From assembly GCA_964530225.1 (NCBI GenBank), contig CAZHBA010000071.1, forward strand, positions 1-13,951: a DNA stretch of 13,951 nt. The letters run 5' to 3'. Positions 1 through 6,776 of the stretch are shown here, piece by piece. The stretch comes from CAZHBA01 sp964530225 (GTDB taxonomy: Bacteria; Pseudomonadota; Alphaproteobacteria; UBA6615). The position numbers and the translations under genes were made by a program. The notes under the pieces are model-generated. The model was given only the letters and a program-made list of their open reading frames with translations, was not told where the DNA came from and did not search any database. Every line of letters begins with the position of its first letter. Position 1 is the stretch's first letter.

Positions 1-712
1 CGCCGATGACGAGTAGAAAGATCGACAACACTGGCAGCAGTTTGCGCAGCGAGGCAAACCTCACATGCCAGGAAAATGTTTCGCCGACCGGTCCCAACTC
101 GGGCGTAACCAGACAGCGCAGGTAAATCGCACCGACGTAGAACCATGTCATCAGGATGCCGGGTACGATGCCGGCGATAAACAACGCGCCTACGGATGAC
201 TCGGTCCATATGCCGTAAACGACCATGAACACGCTAGGCGGTATCAGGATGCCCAGCGTTCCCGCGGAACTGATCGCGCCGGTGGCCAAGCTGTCATCAT
301 AGTTGTAGCGGCGCATCTCGGGCATACACATCGGCCCCATCGTCGCAACCGCGGTAACCGAACCGCCGGAGACCGCGCCGAAACCGGCGCAGGCGACGAC
401 CGAGGTGATGGCGAGGCCGCCCGGCATCCAGCCCAGCCACTTGTAGACAGTGTCATAAAGATCTTTGGCGATTTCTGTGCGATAGACGATTTGGCCCATC
501 AGAAAATACATCGGTACGGCGACCATAAAGAAGTTCATCCCTTGATCGGTGAAGGTCAGGCCGAGTTGTACCATTGCCTGATCGACACCGCCGCGCAGAA
601 TGACAAAGCCGGCGACCGCGGTGCCTAGCATGGCAAACGCGATCGGTATGCCGATCGCGATTAGCGCCAGCATAGCGGCGAACGCGGCAATGCCCAGGGT
701 AACAGAATCCAC
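1..712 (-). CDS. dctM: TRAP transporter large permease, DctM family (first system, cut by window edge)
   Basis: This is the membrane subunit that carries the sodium-coupled transport path of a TRAP transporter in the inner membrane. The frame begins with GTG at 712 and stays open for 237 codons to the left edge, so the C-terminal half is missing. It is hydrophobic almost throughout. It shows the family signature GTLGILIPPS at residues 151-160, a PGGLA segment near 97-101, and a Gly/Ala-rich stretch with SGGSVTA at about 115-121, typical of DctM N-terminal halves. The GTG lies 2 nt after the dctQ1 stop codon, with GGAAG just upstream inside dctQ1, so translation is probably coupled. It is the last visible gene of the CE4-dctP1-dctQ1-dctM1 run. 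The family call is firm; the substrate depends on DctP1 and is unknown. Confidence 0.93.
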   Translation of the reverse strand, partial: MDSVTLGIAAFAAMLALIAIGIPIAFAMLGTAVAGFVILRGGVDQAMVQLGLTFTDQGMNFFMVAVPMYFLMGQIVYRTEIAKDLYDTVYKWLGWMPGGLAITSVVACAGFGAVSGGSVTAVATMGPMCMPEMRRYNYDDSLATGAISSAGTLGILIPPSVFMVVYGIWTESSVGALFIAGIVPGILMTWFYVGAIYLRCLVTPELGPVGETFSWHVRFASLRKLLPVLSIFLLVIG

Positions 713-714
713 GG

Positions 715-1287
715 TCAGTCTTCCCACATGGCGGCTTGACGCTGCGGTTCGGGGAACGGATCGCGGGCGATAATCGTGCCGACGATACGCATCGCAAAAA
801 ATAGCACCAGCAGCACCGAGCTGAACATTTTGGCCGCATTGAGCGTCCACAACGGCACCGACAAATATTCAGTCTCGCGGCCAAGATTGAAGGCGAAGAT
901 TAATTCATCAAATTCGCGCATGGCGAGCAGCAAAAATACGGCTAGTCCGGTCAGCGAATACAATACCGTGGCGATACGTTTGCCGGCCTCCGGGAAATGA
1001 TTGTAGAGCAGATCCATTCGAATGTGCCCGTGCCGACGGGTACATTCGGGAATAGCCATCATGAAAATAATGAGTATCATGACGCGGGCGAACTCAAGGC
1101 CCCAGATCAGCGGGTCGTTGAACACGAACCGCAACACTACATCGATGACGATCACCGCGCCGACGGTCGGCACAATAATCCAGGCACCAAACTTGTCGAA
1201 GAACTGCGTGAGGTGACGCAGAATTTCGGCGAGTTGTCCGCTACGGCTGTCGTGATCCGTCATGCCGTCCAAGTCATTGGTATTCAT
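715..1287 (-). CDS. dctQ: TRAP transporter small permease, DctQ family (first system)
   Basis: This is the small membrane subunit that pairs with DctM. The protein is about 190 residues with four predicted membrane segments: around IIVPTVGAVIVIDVVLRF, ARVMILIIFMMAIPE, IATVLYSLTGLAVFLLLA and a final MFSSVLLVLFFAMRIVG. The RRHGHIRMDLL loop between the second and third helices is the characteristic DctQ motif (x-H-x-R-x-D). I start it at ATG 1287. A TTG at 1299 would add four residues but has only a GGGAA placed too close to it. The gene sits between dctP1, across a gap holding a stem-loop, and dctM1, 2 nt away. The length is typical for the family. Confidence 0.92.
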   Translation of the reverse strand: MNTNDLDGMTDHDSRSGQLAEILRHLTQFFDKFGAWIIVPTVGAVIVIDVVLRFVFNDPLIWGLEFARVMILIIFMMAIPECTRRHGHIRMDLLYNHFPEAGKRIATVLYSLTGLAVFLLLAMREFDELIFAFNLGRETEYLSVPLWTLNAAKMFSSVLLVLFFAMRIVGTIIARDPFPEPQRQAAMWED

Positions 1288-1391
1288 TCTATTTTTCAAA
1301 TTCCCGGCAAATCGTCATACGCTCGACGGTAACGGAAAATCAGCGGTGCGACAGCTTTGGTGAGCGACCGTCGCGCCAAAACCTCAGGCGA

Positions 1392-1420
1392 CCAGGCCAG
1401 CGCGCTTTACGCCGGCCTGG
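1392..1420 (-). terminator. Stem-loop between dctP1 and dctQ1 (attenuator or mRNA-stabilising hairpin)
   Basis: CCAGGCC (1392-1398) pairs perfectly with GGCCTGG (1414-1420). After one A/C mismatch the stem continues for three more pairs, closing a loop of about 7 nt. It begins 12 nt past the dctP1 stop codon. On the minus strand there is no uridine tract after the stem, only a short GGTTTTGG. It therefore looks more like a partial attenuator or 3'-end stabiliser than a full intrinsic terminator. Such a hairpin would let the binding protein be made in excess over the permease. The role is inferred from position. Confidence 0.6.
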
Positions 1421-1432
1421 CCGGAGCCAAGA

Positions 1433-2626
1433 TTATTTGAAGCTGTACATACCCATGATGGGATTATCGATCGTCTCCTGTAAGCGCTGATTTGCCGTCA
1501 TGGCAGCGTACTTCTTGGAGGCGGCTTGGAGCTCACCAACCAACTGGCGAGCCGGCCTGCCCGCGGCCTCTTGGCCCGCTATCCATTCTTCCGCCATCGC
1601 CGCAAGGGACGCCTCCCACCGCGCCGTCTCATCGTCCGTCAGCTCGATGAACTGCATGCCTGCCTTCTTGAATTTTTCCTGTGCGAGAATGCCGCCGAGC
1701 TCATAGAAGAACTGCGCCTCGACTTGGCCGTGCTGGCGCGACCAGCTGTTGTAAACCCGCTGCAGATCGCCTGGTAGGTCGGCAAACCATTTTGGCCCGA
1801 CACAATATTCGAGCATCAGCCGGGTCATATTGTTGTGGGTGCGGTATTTCGCCAGTTCGTGCGCCTTGAAGATGGCGCCGGCCGCATCGTTTAGCGAGAC
1901 CGCGTCGATTAGCCCACGCTGCATAGCCGGATACATTTCCGCCGCCGGCATCGTAATCGGTACAAATCCGAGGGCTTCGTTTGCCTTGGCGTGCAACCCG
2001 CCAGCGGCCCGAATTTTCAGGCCCTTGGCATCTTGCAGCGTACGCACCGGCTTGTTCGAGAAGATATGGTAGCCACTGCCCGCCCCCATGCGCGAGACCG
2101 AGTTACCAATCCGCTCGAACTCGCTCCTGAACCATTTGGGATACAGCTCTTCGGTGGCTATTACGGCAACGTCAGCGGTTGGGAACAGACCCGGCAGCGT
2201 ATGCGCATGGACCAACGTAAAGTCTTTGGCGCTGTAGGCCGAGAAACACGGCGCATAATCCGACAGGCCCGAACGCGTCGCCTCCGAACCCTCGCGCGCA
2301 CTGTGCACGGTGCCGCCCCAGTTCTCGGTTACTTTGATTTTGCCGTTCGACATTTTTTCGAGACGGCGCATCGCTGGTTTGAAAACATTCTTTACGACCC
2401 CGGCCACCGCCGGCACATGGTGCGTCAGAACCATTTCGATCGGCGGGCCGTCATAGGTGACCCTATTGTCGCCATAGCTAGCGATCGTACCGTCGAGCCA
2501 GGCCTTCGATAGGGAATAACGTTTTTGAGCATCCGCTAGCGCGTCGGCGCTGGCTGAAGGTGCTTGAAAAACCGAAAATGAAGCCATCAGAGCGAGGCCT
2601 GATGTCACTAGTACTAACCTTCTCAT
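1433..2626 (-). CDS. dctP: TRAP transporter substrate-binding protein, DctP family (first system)
   Basis: This periplasmic receptor delivers an organic anion to DctQM. The protein has 397 residues, at the long end for the family. An N-terminal signal peptide (RR, hydrophobic core, APSASA) suggests cleavage near residue 27. The core has the DctP pattern: KGLKIRAAGG at about 201-210, whose arginine (R206) matches the residue that clamps the substrate carboxylate in characterised DctP proteins, followed by MPAAEMYPAMQRGLIDA (about 226-242), the usual helix-strand segment before the second lobe. ATG 2626 has an AGGAG (2633-2637 in complement) 6 nt upstream. The CE4 gene ends 76 nt upstream and probably shares the transcript. 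It is clearly not a recent copy of DctP2: the signal peptide, length and pocket segments differ. Confidence 0.93.
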   Translation of the reverse strand: MRRLVLVTSGLALMASFSVFQAPSASADALADAQKRYSLSKAWLDGTIASYGDNRVTYDGPPIEMVLTHHVPAVAGVVKNVFKPAMRRLEKMSNGKIKVTENWGGTVHSAREGSEATRSGLSDYAPCFSAYSAKDFTLVHAHTLPGLFPTADVAVIATEELYPKWFRSEFERIGNSVSRMGAGSGYHIFSNKPVRTLQDAKGLKIRAAGGLHAKANEALGFVPITMPAAEMYPAMQRGLIDAVSLNDAAGAIFKAHELAKYRTHNNMTRLMLEYCVGPKWFADLPGDLQRVYNSWSRQHGQVEAQFFYELGGILAQEKFKKAGMQFIELTDDETARWEASLAAMAEEWIAGQEAAGRPARQLVGELQAASKKYAAMTANQRLQETIDNPIMGMYSFK

Positions 2627-2702
2627 GATGTTCTCCTATTTTATATTTTTATGTAACGCTCCTTGAAAAGCCATGTCGGCAGTTGGCAATCTGTCGTTCC
2701 GT

Positions 2703-3563
2703 TTAGGTGGGGTAGGGGTGAACCAGGTCGGCGATCTCGTCTCGCGTGGTGATCCATACCCAGTCAAGATCGACGATCATCTCGAGCATTTTGCGGAATT
2801 GAATGGCGCCGATCGGCCGGCCAGACACATGCGAATGCACGCCGATGTCGAGAACCGCGTGCGGGCTACCGATGCTGGGATAGCCCTCGATGATGTCGGC
2901 CAGGTCCTGCGTAACTTGACGCGCCGAATTGCCATAGCGAAGCGTCGTCGGCAGGTCGTTGACGTCCATGGTCCACGGCACGACGACGATCGGGCCGTTC
3001 ACTGTTTCATGCACGTAAGGCAGGTCGGCATTCATGGCGTCGACCATCCAGCGAAAGCCGTTGGCAACGAGCAGCTCGGCAGTATTTTCGCTCGGTGTTC
3101 CACGCGGGCTGCCGAAACCCATGGGCCGCGTACCCGTGACTTCCACATGGGCAGCGATACAGCGCTTCATATCAGCATCTTCCTCCTCGGCCGACATGTA
3201 GATCGGATACTTATCCTGGCTCCAGCAGTGTGCAAACAACACATGCCCGGCGTCGGCGGCGCGGCGCGCGATTTCCGGCCACCGTTCGATGACGATACCA
3301 TTGAAACAGGCGGCGCATTTGACGCCGAAGCTGTCGGCGATATCGAATAGCCGGTGGACGCCGGTAGTGGCACCGTATTGGGCCCAACCTATCGCGGCGG
3401 TGTCGAGCGTCCCGGGTATCAAGGGGTTACCCATGGGACTGAGGCCGGGCGCAATGCCGTCGTCCCATTGCTCGCAGATCAAATCTATGACGATGGCAAG
3501 TGGCTTGCCTTCAGGCCAACCTTCCGGAACTTGTACGGGCCCGCTTAACGACGGAACCGGCAT
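2703..3563 (-). CDS. PuuE/NodB-like polysaccharide deacetylase family protein (CE4 fold)
   Basis: This 286-residue cytoplasmic protein (no signal peptide) is a probable metal-dependent amidase or deacetylase of carbohydrate esterase family 4. It is closest in pattern to the PuuE-type allantoinase branch. Recognisable blocks are AIVIDLICEQWDDG (23-36) at the position of the NodB TFDDG motif, GHVLFAHCWS (106-115) with H112 in place of the H-x3-H motif, PMGFGSPRGTPSENT (147-161) corresponding to the G-x-G/R-T-SPNT segment of PuuE, DAMNADLPY (175-183), VPWTMDVND (195-203), and HSHVSGRP (243-250) near the end, matching the HPHxxGRP of that branch. ATG 3563 has a strong GGGAGG upstream. It sits between DUF1330x2 and dctP1 in the same direction, so its substrate may be what a TRAP system imports. 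Family confident, reaction unknown; allantoinase is one possibility only. Confidence 0.85.
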   Translation of the reverse strand: MPVPSLSGPVQVPEGWPEGKPLAIVIDLICEQWDDGIAPGLSPMGNPLIPGTLDTAAIGWAQYGATTGVHRLFDIADSFGVKCAACFNGIVIERWPEIARRAADAGHVLFAHCWSQDKYPIYMSAEEEDADMKRCIAAHVEVTGTRPMGFGSPRGTPSENTAELLVANGFRWMVDAMNADLPYVHETVNGPIVVVPWTMDVNDLPTTLRYGNSARQVTQDLADIIEGYPSIGSPHAVLDIGVHSHVSGRPIGAIQFRKMLEMIVDLDWVWITTRDEIADLVHPYPT

Positions 3564-3667
3564 TCGATCGCCCCCTCCCGATGTTGTTTTTTTATCTTAG
3601 GCAGAACCGAAAACGAATAGGAAGTTAAAAATTCCCGATCGGCAATGCCAGACTAGAGGGGGGCGCT

Positions 3668-4270
3668 TCAGGGCTGGTAGGCCTCCATTGCGACGACATT
3701 GCCGGTCGATGCGTTGTGACGGATTTCGATCAGCGGCGCGTATTCACTTGCCCCGTGAAACCGCCTGACGCTGGCTGTATCAGCAAAGCCAATCAACACG
3801 ATGCGGTCCGGATCTGGCGTGCCCTCGACCCCTTCGGTACGCCCGCCACGCGCCAGGAACGTGCCTCGGTAGTGTTCGACCACGGCCGGTACCTGTGCGG
3901 CATATCCCTTGTAAGTCTCAGGATCCTCGACGGCGACCGAAGCCAGAAGATAGCCGCCATAGTCCTGTCTGTCTGACCCCTCGGCGACACCTTCGACAAT
4001 GAAGACGTGAGAGTCTGAATGGGCATGGCGAATCGCCGCAATCGGCGCATATTCGGGATCGTTGACGAAAGCCTTTACGGCGGAATAGCCGGAAAACTCA
4101 ACGACTATCGTGCGGCCGGCTGGCCATGAGCCTTCGAGCGTAATCCGTTCGCCACCGCGTACGATAAAGCGGCCGCCATGCTTTTCAACGAAAGTCCGAA
4201 CCTTAGATTGATACTCCTTGAAGGCTTCGGCGTTGTGCACATCCATGGTCGAGACCAGATACGCCAGCAT
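3668..4270 (-). CDS. Tandem DUF1330 protein (two copies of the domain in one chain)
   Basis: This 200-residue soluble protein is built of two homologous halves, about residues 1-97 and 104-200. Each half has the DUF1330 order: a YL(V/L)-type first strand, a (E/T)-x-(F/Y)-K-(E/G)-Y helix, a G-G-(R/T)-F-(I/L)-(V/A)-R-G-G turn, an (I/R)-(T/I)-V-(V/L)-(E/I)-(F/G)-F strand, an EYAP(I/L) helix end and an (I)RH strand before the last strand. DUF1330 is a dimeric ferredoxin-like (dimeric alpha-beta barrel) fold, so a two-domain chain would make the barrel within one polypeptide. Its function is not known. GGAG lies 7 nt before ATG 4270. It is the first gene after the 358-bp gap that separates the two transport modules and precedes the CE4 gene. 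No catalytic residues can be assigned. Confidence 0.88.
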   Translation of the reverse strand: MLAYLVSTMDVHNAEAFKEYQSKVRTFVEKHGGRFIVRGGERITLEGSWPAGRTIVVEFSGYSAVKAFVNDPEYAPIAAIRHAHSDSHVFIVEGVAEGSDRQDYGGYLLASVAVEDPETYKGYAAQVPAVVEHYRGTFLARGGRTEGVEGTPDPDRIVLIGFADTASVRRFHGASEYAPLIEIRHNASTGNVVAMEAYQP

Positions 4271-4306
4271 AATTTCTCTCCTCGTTAAGATGCTCTGGAA
4301 CTCGTT

Positions 4307-4319
4307 CCCAACGTTTGGG
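4307..4319. promoter_or_regulatory. Candidate operator: CCCAA-N3-TTGGG palindrome before the DUF1330 gene
   Basis: CCCAA (4307-4311) and TTGGG (4315-4319) form a perfect 5-bp inverted repeat around CGT, 37 nt upstream of the DUF1330 ATG. The position suits an operator or a promoter-overlapping site. The same TTGG/CCAA theme appears in the regulator's divergent region (7921-7945). Function inferred from symmetry and place only. Confidence 0.3.
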
Positions 4320-4362
4320 GGAGTTTATGGTGGGGTACCCAGGGAGTCTATGAAAGCTCCGG

Positions 4363-4458
4363 ACGGCGGCTTTGGATCAAGAGCGGACGTAAACACCAAC
4401 CACAAATTACGCCTGCTTTCGGAGGTAAAGTAGACGAAATCACCGGGAAAGCGGACAT
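4363..4458. repeat. AGCGGAC(A/G)T repeats in an imperfect inverted repeat
   Basis: ACGGCGGCT (4363-4371) and AGCGGACGT (4382-4390) are imperfect inverted arms (7 of 9 match) around a 10-nt spacer. A second AGCGGACAT lies at 4450-4458. From memory, similar TCCGCTTTTGG...AGCGGA palindromes recur between genes in rhizobial and related genomes, so this may be a decayed small intergenic repeat. That recollection has not been checked against a database. Confidence 0.35.
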
Positions 4459-4512
4459 ATGTTGGGTATACCGACAAATTGTTGGCAACGGTGTTTCAGA
4501 ACCAAGAACTAG

Positions 4513-4530
4513 AGTGCCTTCTTTGGCATT
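4513..4530 (-). terminator. Weak hairpin downstream of dctM2
   Basis: AGTGCC (4513-4518) pairs with GGCATT (4525-4530), with one G-T wobble, around a TTCTTT loop, about 100 nt beyond the dctM2 stop codon. The minus-strand sequence that follows (CTAGTTCTTGGTTC) is only moderately T-rich. It could end the dctPQM2 transcript but is weak. Confidence 0.3.
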
Positions 4531-4628
4531 CACGGCGGCGTCCGGTGGTCACGGCAACTTGGTAATAGTTTCGGGCAAAGTCGAATGTCGTCTTCCGGCC
4601 ATCGCTTTGAGGGTGTCCCCAGCCGGCA

Positions 4629-6095
4629 TCAATTCAGCAAAACGCGCGGCAGCCACAGTGCTATATCCGGGAAAGCCATCACGAGAGTTAACCCCAGAAT
4701 CTGCAAGATAACAAACGGGATAATGCCCCGGTATATCTCCTGAATCTTGACCGATTTAGGCGCTACAGCTTTCATGTAAAATAGCGCAAAACCAAAGGGA
4801 GGCGTCAGGAAGCTAGTTTGCAAATTGACGGCCATCAAGATGGCAAACCAGTAGATCAGTTCAAACCGGTCTACATGGTTGCCGAAATCAAGACTTGCAA
4901 TTATCGGCGAAAACACTGGCAGGACGATCAGCGTGATTTCGATCCAGTCGAAGAAGAATCCCAGAAAAAACACTACCCCCATAATCAACAGGAGGAGTCC
5001 CCAGGATCCTAAGCCCATTAACTCAACCAGTTGGATAACCAGATCGTCGCCGCCGAGCGAGCGGAAGACGTATGAAAACAGGGTCGCACCGACAAATAGT
5101 CCGAAAAGCATGGCATTCGTCAGCGCGGTCGATTGGGCCGATTCCTTCAAAACTTGAAGGTATTGCCTCGCATGAGCCCAGATACCTGGCGCCTCGACCA
5201 GTTCATCGACACCGGGCACCTCCACATGATGTAGCTCAAATGGCTTGGTCCCGAACGTCGGCAGGATCACCAAATTGAGAAGGCCCAAAAGCATGGCGCC
5301 GAAAGCGCCAACACCGGCAGCTTCGGTCGGCGTTGCAAACCCGCCCAGAATCGAACCCAGCACCATTACGATGAGCAGCACCGGCGGCACAAAGCTACGC
5401 AGGACCATGATCAAATAGGCCGTGCTGGTACTTGGTCCGACATCGGCGGGCAGTGGTGGCGCCAGAGCTGGCTTGACGGCACAGCGGATGACGATGAAAA
5501 GCCCATAAAGACTAGCGAGGATGAGGCCTGGGATCAGGGCTGCAACGAACAGGGTCCCGACTGATTTGTTCAACAAGTCGGCCATAACCACGAGCATGAT
5601 CGACGGTGGAATCAGGATACCAAGCGTTCCCGAAGCGGCGATCGTACCCGTCGCAAGCGGCGTGGAGTATTTCTGTTTCAACATCACAGGCAACGACAAA
5701 AGCGTCATCATCACGACCGACGCGCCAATTATACCGGTGGTCGCTGCCATGATCGTGCCCATGATCGTCACCGACAACGCCAAGCCACCCGGAACGCGCC
5801 GCATTAGCACCTCTAAACAGTTTAAGAGGTCACGGGCGATCCCACACCGCTCCAGCGCCGTGCCCATGAAGATAAACATGGGAATAGCGGTCAGGATGAG
5901 ATTATTGCCGATGCCGCCATAGATACGTAGCGGTGCGTTGAAGAATTGGATCGGAGAGAATTCACCAAAAAAGAATCCGATGAACCCGAATGCCAAACCT
6001 ACGCCACCGAGAACAAAAGCAACCGGATAACCGGAAAACAGCAGGATCGCCAAGGCGGCGAACATAAATAGGGGTAGGAACTCCACGAGTCCCAC
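4629..6095 (-). CDS. dctM: TRAP transporter large permease, DctM family (second system)
   Basis: This is the main membrane subunit of the second TRAP transporter. The protein has 488 residues, longer than the usual 425-430. The extra length lies mostly in a hydrophilic loop in the middle (about 285-325, around FGTKPFELHHVEVPG to WAHARQYLQVL), a feature of the longer DctM subgroup. Signatures are PGGLA at about 102-106, a TTGIIGASV segment at 119-127, GTLGILIPPS at 156-165, a conserved GGFATPTEAAGVGAFGA block before the loop, and a C-terminal FLTPPFGFALFYMK motif. It starts with GTG at 6095, 3 nt after the dctQ2 stop codon, which implies translational coupling, and follows dctP2-dctQ2 in the same direction. 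It is distinct in sequence from DctM1. Confidence 0.95.
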   Translation of the reverse strand: MGLVEFLPLFMFAALAILLFSGYPVAFVLGGVGLAFGFIGFFFGEFSPIQFFNAPLRIYGGIGNNLILTAIPMFIFMGTALERCGIARDLLNCLEVLMRRVPGGLALSVTIMGTIMAATTGIIGASVVMMTLLSLPVMLKQKYSTPLATGTIAASGTLGILIPPSIMLVVMADLLNKSVGTLFVAALIPGLILASLYGLFIVIRCAVKPALAPPLPADVGPSTSTAYLIMVLRSFVPPVLLIVMVLGSILGGFATPTEAAGVGAFGAMLLGLLNLVILPTFGTKPFELHHVEVPGVDELVEAPGIWAHARQYLQVLKESAQSTALTNAMLFGLFVGATLFSYVFRSLGGDDLVIQLVELMGLGSWGLLLLIMGVVFFLGFFFDWIEITLIVLPVFSPIIASLDFGNHVDRFELIYWFAILMAVNLQTSFLTPPFGFALFYMKAVAPKSVKIQEIYRGIIPFVILQILGLTLVMAFPDIALWLPRVLLN

Positions 6096-6098
6096 GGT

Positions 6099-6686
6099 TC
6101 AGTCCCCGGCGTCCGTAGTGATCTCTAGATCACCGCCGATGGTAAGCGGCACCAATGCGGCAGGTAGCTTACCCATAAAACCAGCAGTCGCCTTAATCAA
6201 CTGAGAAACACCGGCCAGGCCGAGAAGCACGAACATCGCAAGCAGAAAGGATTTCATGATCCAGACATTGGTCAACCCAACCGACGAAGACGAAATCTCG
6301 CCGGTTTGGTAGGCCTTTTGGGCAAAAAAGAAGGTGTAGTAGCCCGCCACGCAACAGTAAGGTATGACAAACACGGCGCAGCCAATTATTTCGATCAGGT
6401 ATTTTTTTCGCGACCTCAAATGGTCGCGGATTAGATCAATGCGGACATGGGATTGTCTGAGATAGGCATATCCAATGACCATGGAAAACAGAAAGGTATG
6501 CAACCAGGCCTCTGATTCCTGGAGTTCGGTGGCATTGATGCCGAACCCTCTCGGCACGCCTAGATAACGAGTCACCACGTCCCAGACTGTGACCAGAATG
6601 AGCACTACCCCAGCCGAGGCACCAATACCGGCGATCACACCAATAACGCGATCGATGCCCGCGCATAATCTGAGGCTGTACTGCAC
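6099..6686 (-). CDS. dctQ: TRAP transporter small permease, DctQ family (second system)
   Basis: This is the small membrane subunit for the dctP2/dctM2 system, about 195 residues. It has four hydrophobic segments (IGVIAGIGASAGVVLILVTV, FLFSMVIGYAYL, EIIGCAVFVIPYCCVAGYY and IMKSFLLAMFVLLGLAGV) and the DctQ loop QSHVRIDLIRDHL. I choose GTG 6686 because AGGAG lies 8 nt upstream. The frame stays open to a TTG at 6719, but that codon has no ribosome site and sits in the T-rich tail of the dctP2 stem-loop. The SSSSVGLTNVW stretch near the fourth helix matches the region that contacts DctM in this family. Confidence 0.9.
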   Translation of the reverse strand: MQYSLRLCAGIDRVIGVIAGIGASAGVVLILVTVWDVVTRYLGVPRGFGINATELQESEAWLHTFLFSMVIGYAYLRQSHVRIDLIRDHLRSRKKYLIEIIGCAVFVIPYCCVAGYYTFFFAQKAYQTGEISSSSVGLTNVWIMKSFLLAMFVLLGLAGVSQLIKATAGFMGKLPAALVPLTIGGDLEITTDAGD

Positions 6687-6727
6687 CTCCCGCTCTCCTA
6701 CTCTAACCCATGTCACCAAACAAAAGT

Positions 6728-6756
6728 CCGCCCGGGGACCGTAGGCCCCCGAGCGG
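6728..6756 (-). terminator. Strong stem-loop between dctP2 and dctQ2
   Basis: CCGC-C-CGGGG (6728-6737) pairs with CCCCG-A-GCGG (6747-6756): nine GC pairs with a single C/A mismatch, plus two inner CC/GG pairs closing a three-nt loop. On the minus strand it is followed by ACTTTTGTTTGG, a fair uridine-rich tail. It lies about 20 nt after the dctP2 stop codon and before dctQ2. It is probably a leaky intrinsic terminator or attenuator that makes DctP2 more abundant than the permease. The dctP1-dctQ1 gap has an equivalent hairpin. Confidence 0.7.
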
Positions 6757-6776
6757 CAGAAGTAAATCGGCCAAAT

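Larger units (their letters stand above)
4271..4628. other. 358-bp gap between dctM2 and the DUF1330 gene: candidate promoter region with short repeats
   Basis: No convincing gene is seen on either strand. On the plus strand a 27-codon open frame from ATG 4350 has no good ribosome site and no recognisable product. The stretch holds a CCCAA-CGT-TTGGG palindrome 37 nt before the DUF1330 start (4307-4319), two copies of AGCGGAC(A/G)T at 4382-4390 and 4450-4458, a GGTATACC palindrome at 4465-4472, and a small hairpin at 4513-4530 just after dctM2. It probably separates two transcripts, with the promoter of the DUF1330-CE4-dctPQM1 unit inside it. I could not place convincing -35/-10 boxes. Confidence 0.5.

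Noticed and set aside
1991..2512. 173-codon plus-strand open frame across dctP1
   Set aside because: It lies antisense inside a confidently identified binding-protein gene. The residue pattern is Arg-rich and unlike a protein family, typical of a shadow frame in GC-rich DNA.
2673..3350. 225-codon plus-strand open frame across the CE4 gene
   Set aside because: It is the complementary shadow of the CE4 gene, with no recognisable domain and no ribosome site.
3632..3645. TTCCCGATCGGCAA palindrome between the DUF1330 and CE4 genes as a terminator or operator
   Set aside because: It has no loop, so it cannot be an intrinsic terminator. GATC-centred 8-bp palindromes are common by chance, and the genes look co-transcribed.
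6687..6719. TTG 6719 start for dctQ2
   Set aside because: It lies in the tail of the dctP2 stem-loop without a ribosome site, whereas GTG 6686 has AGGAG 8 nt upstream.
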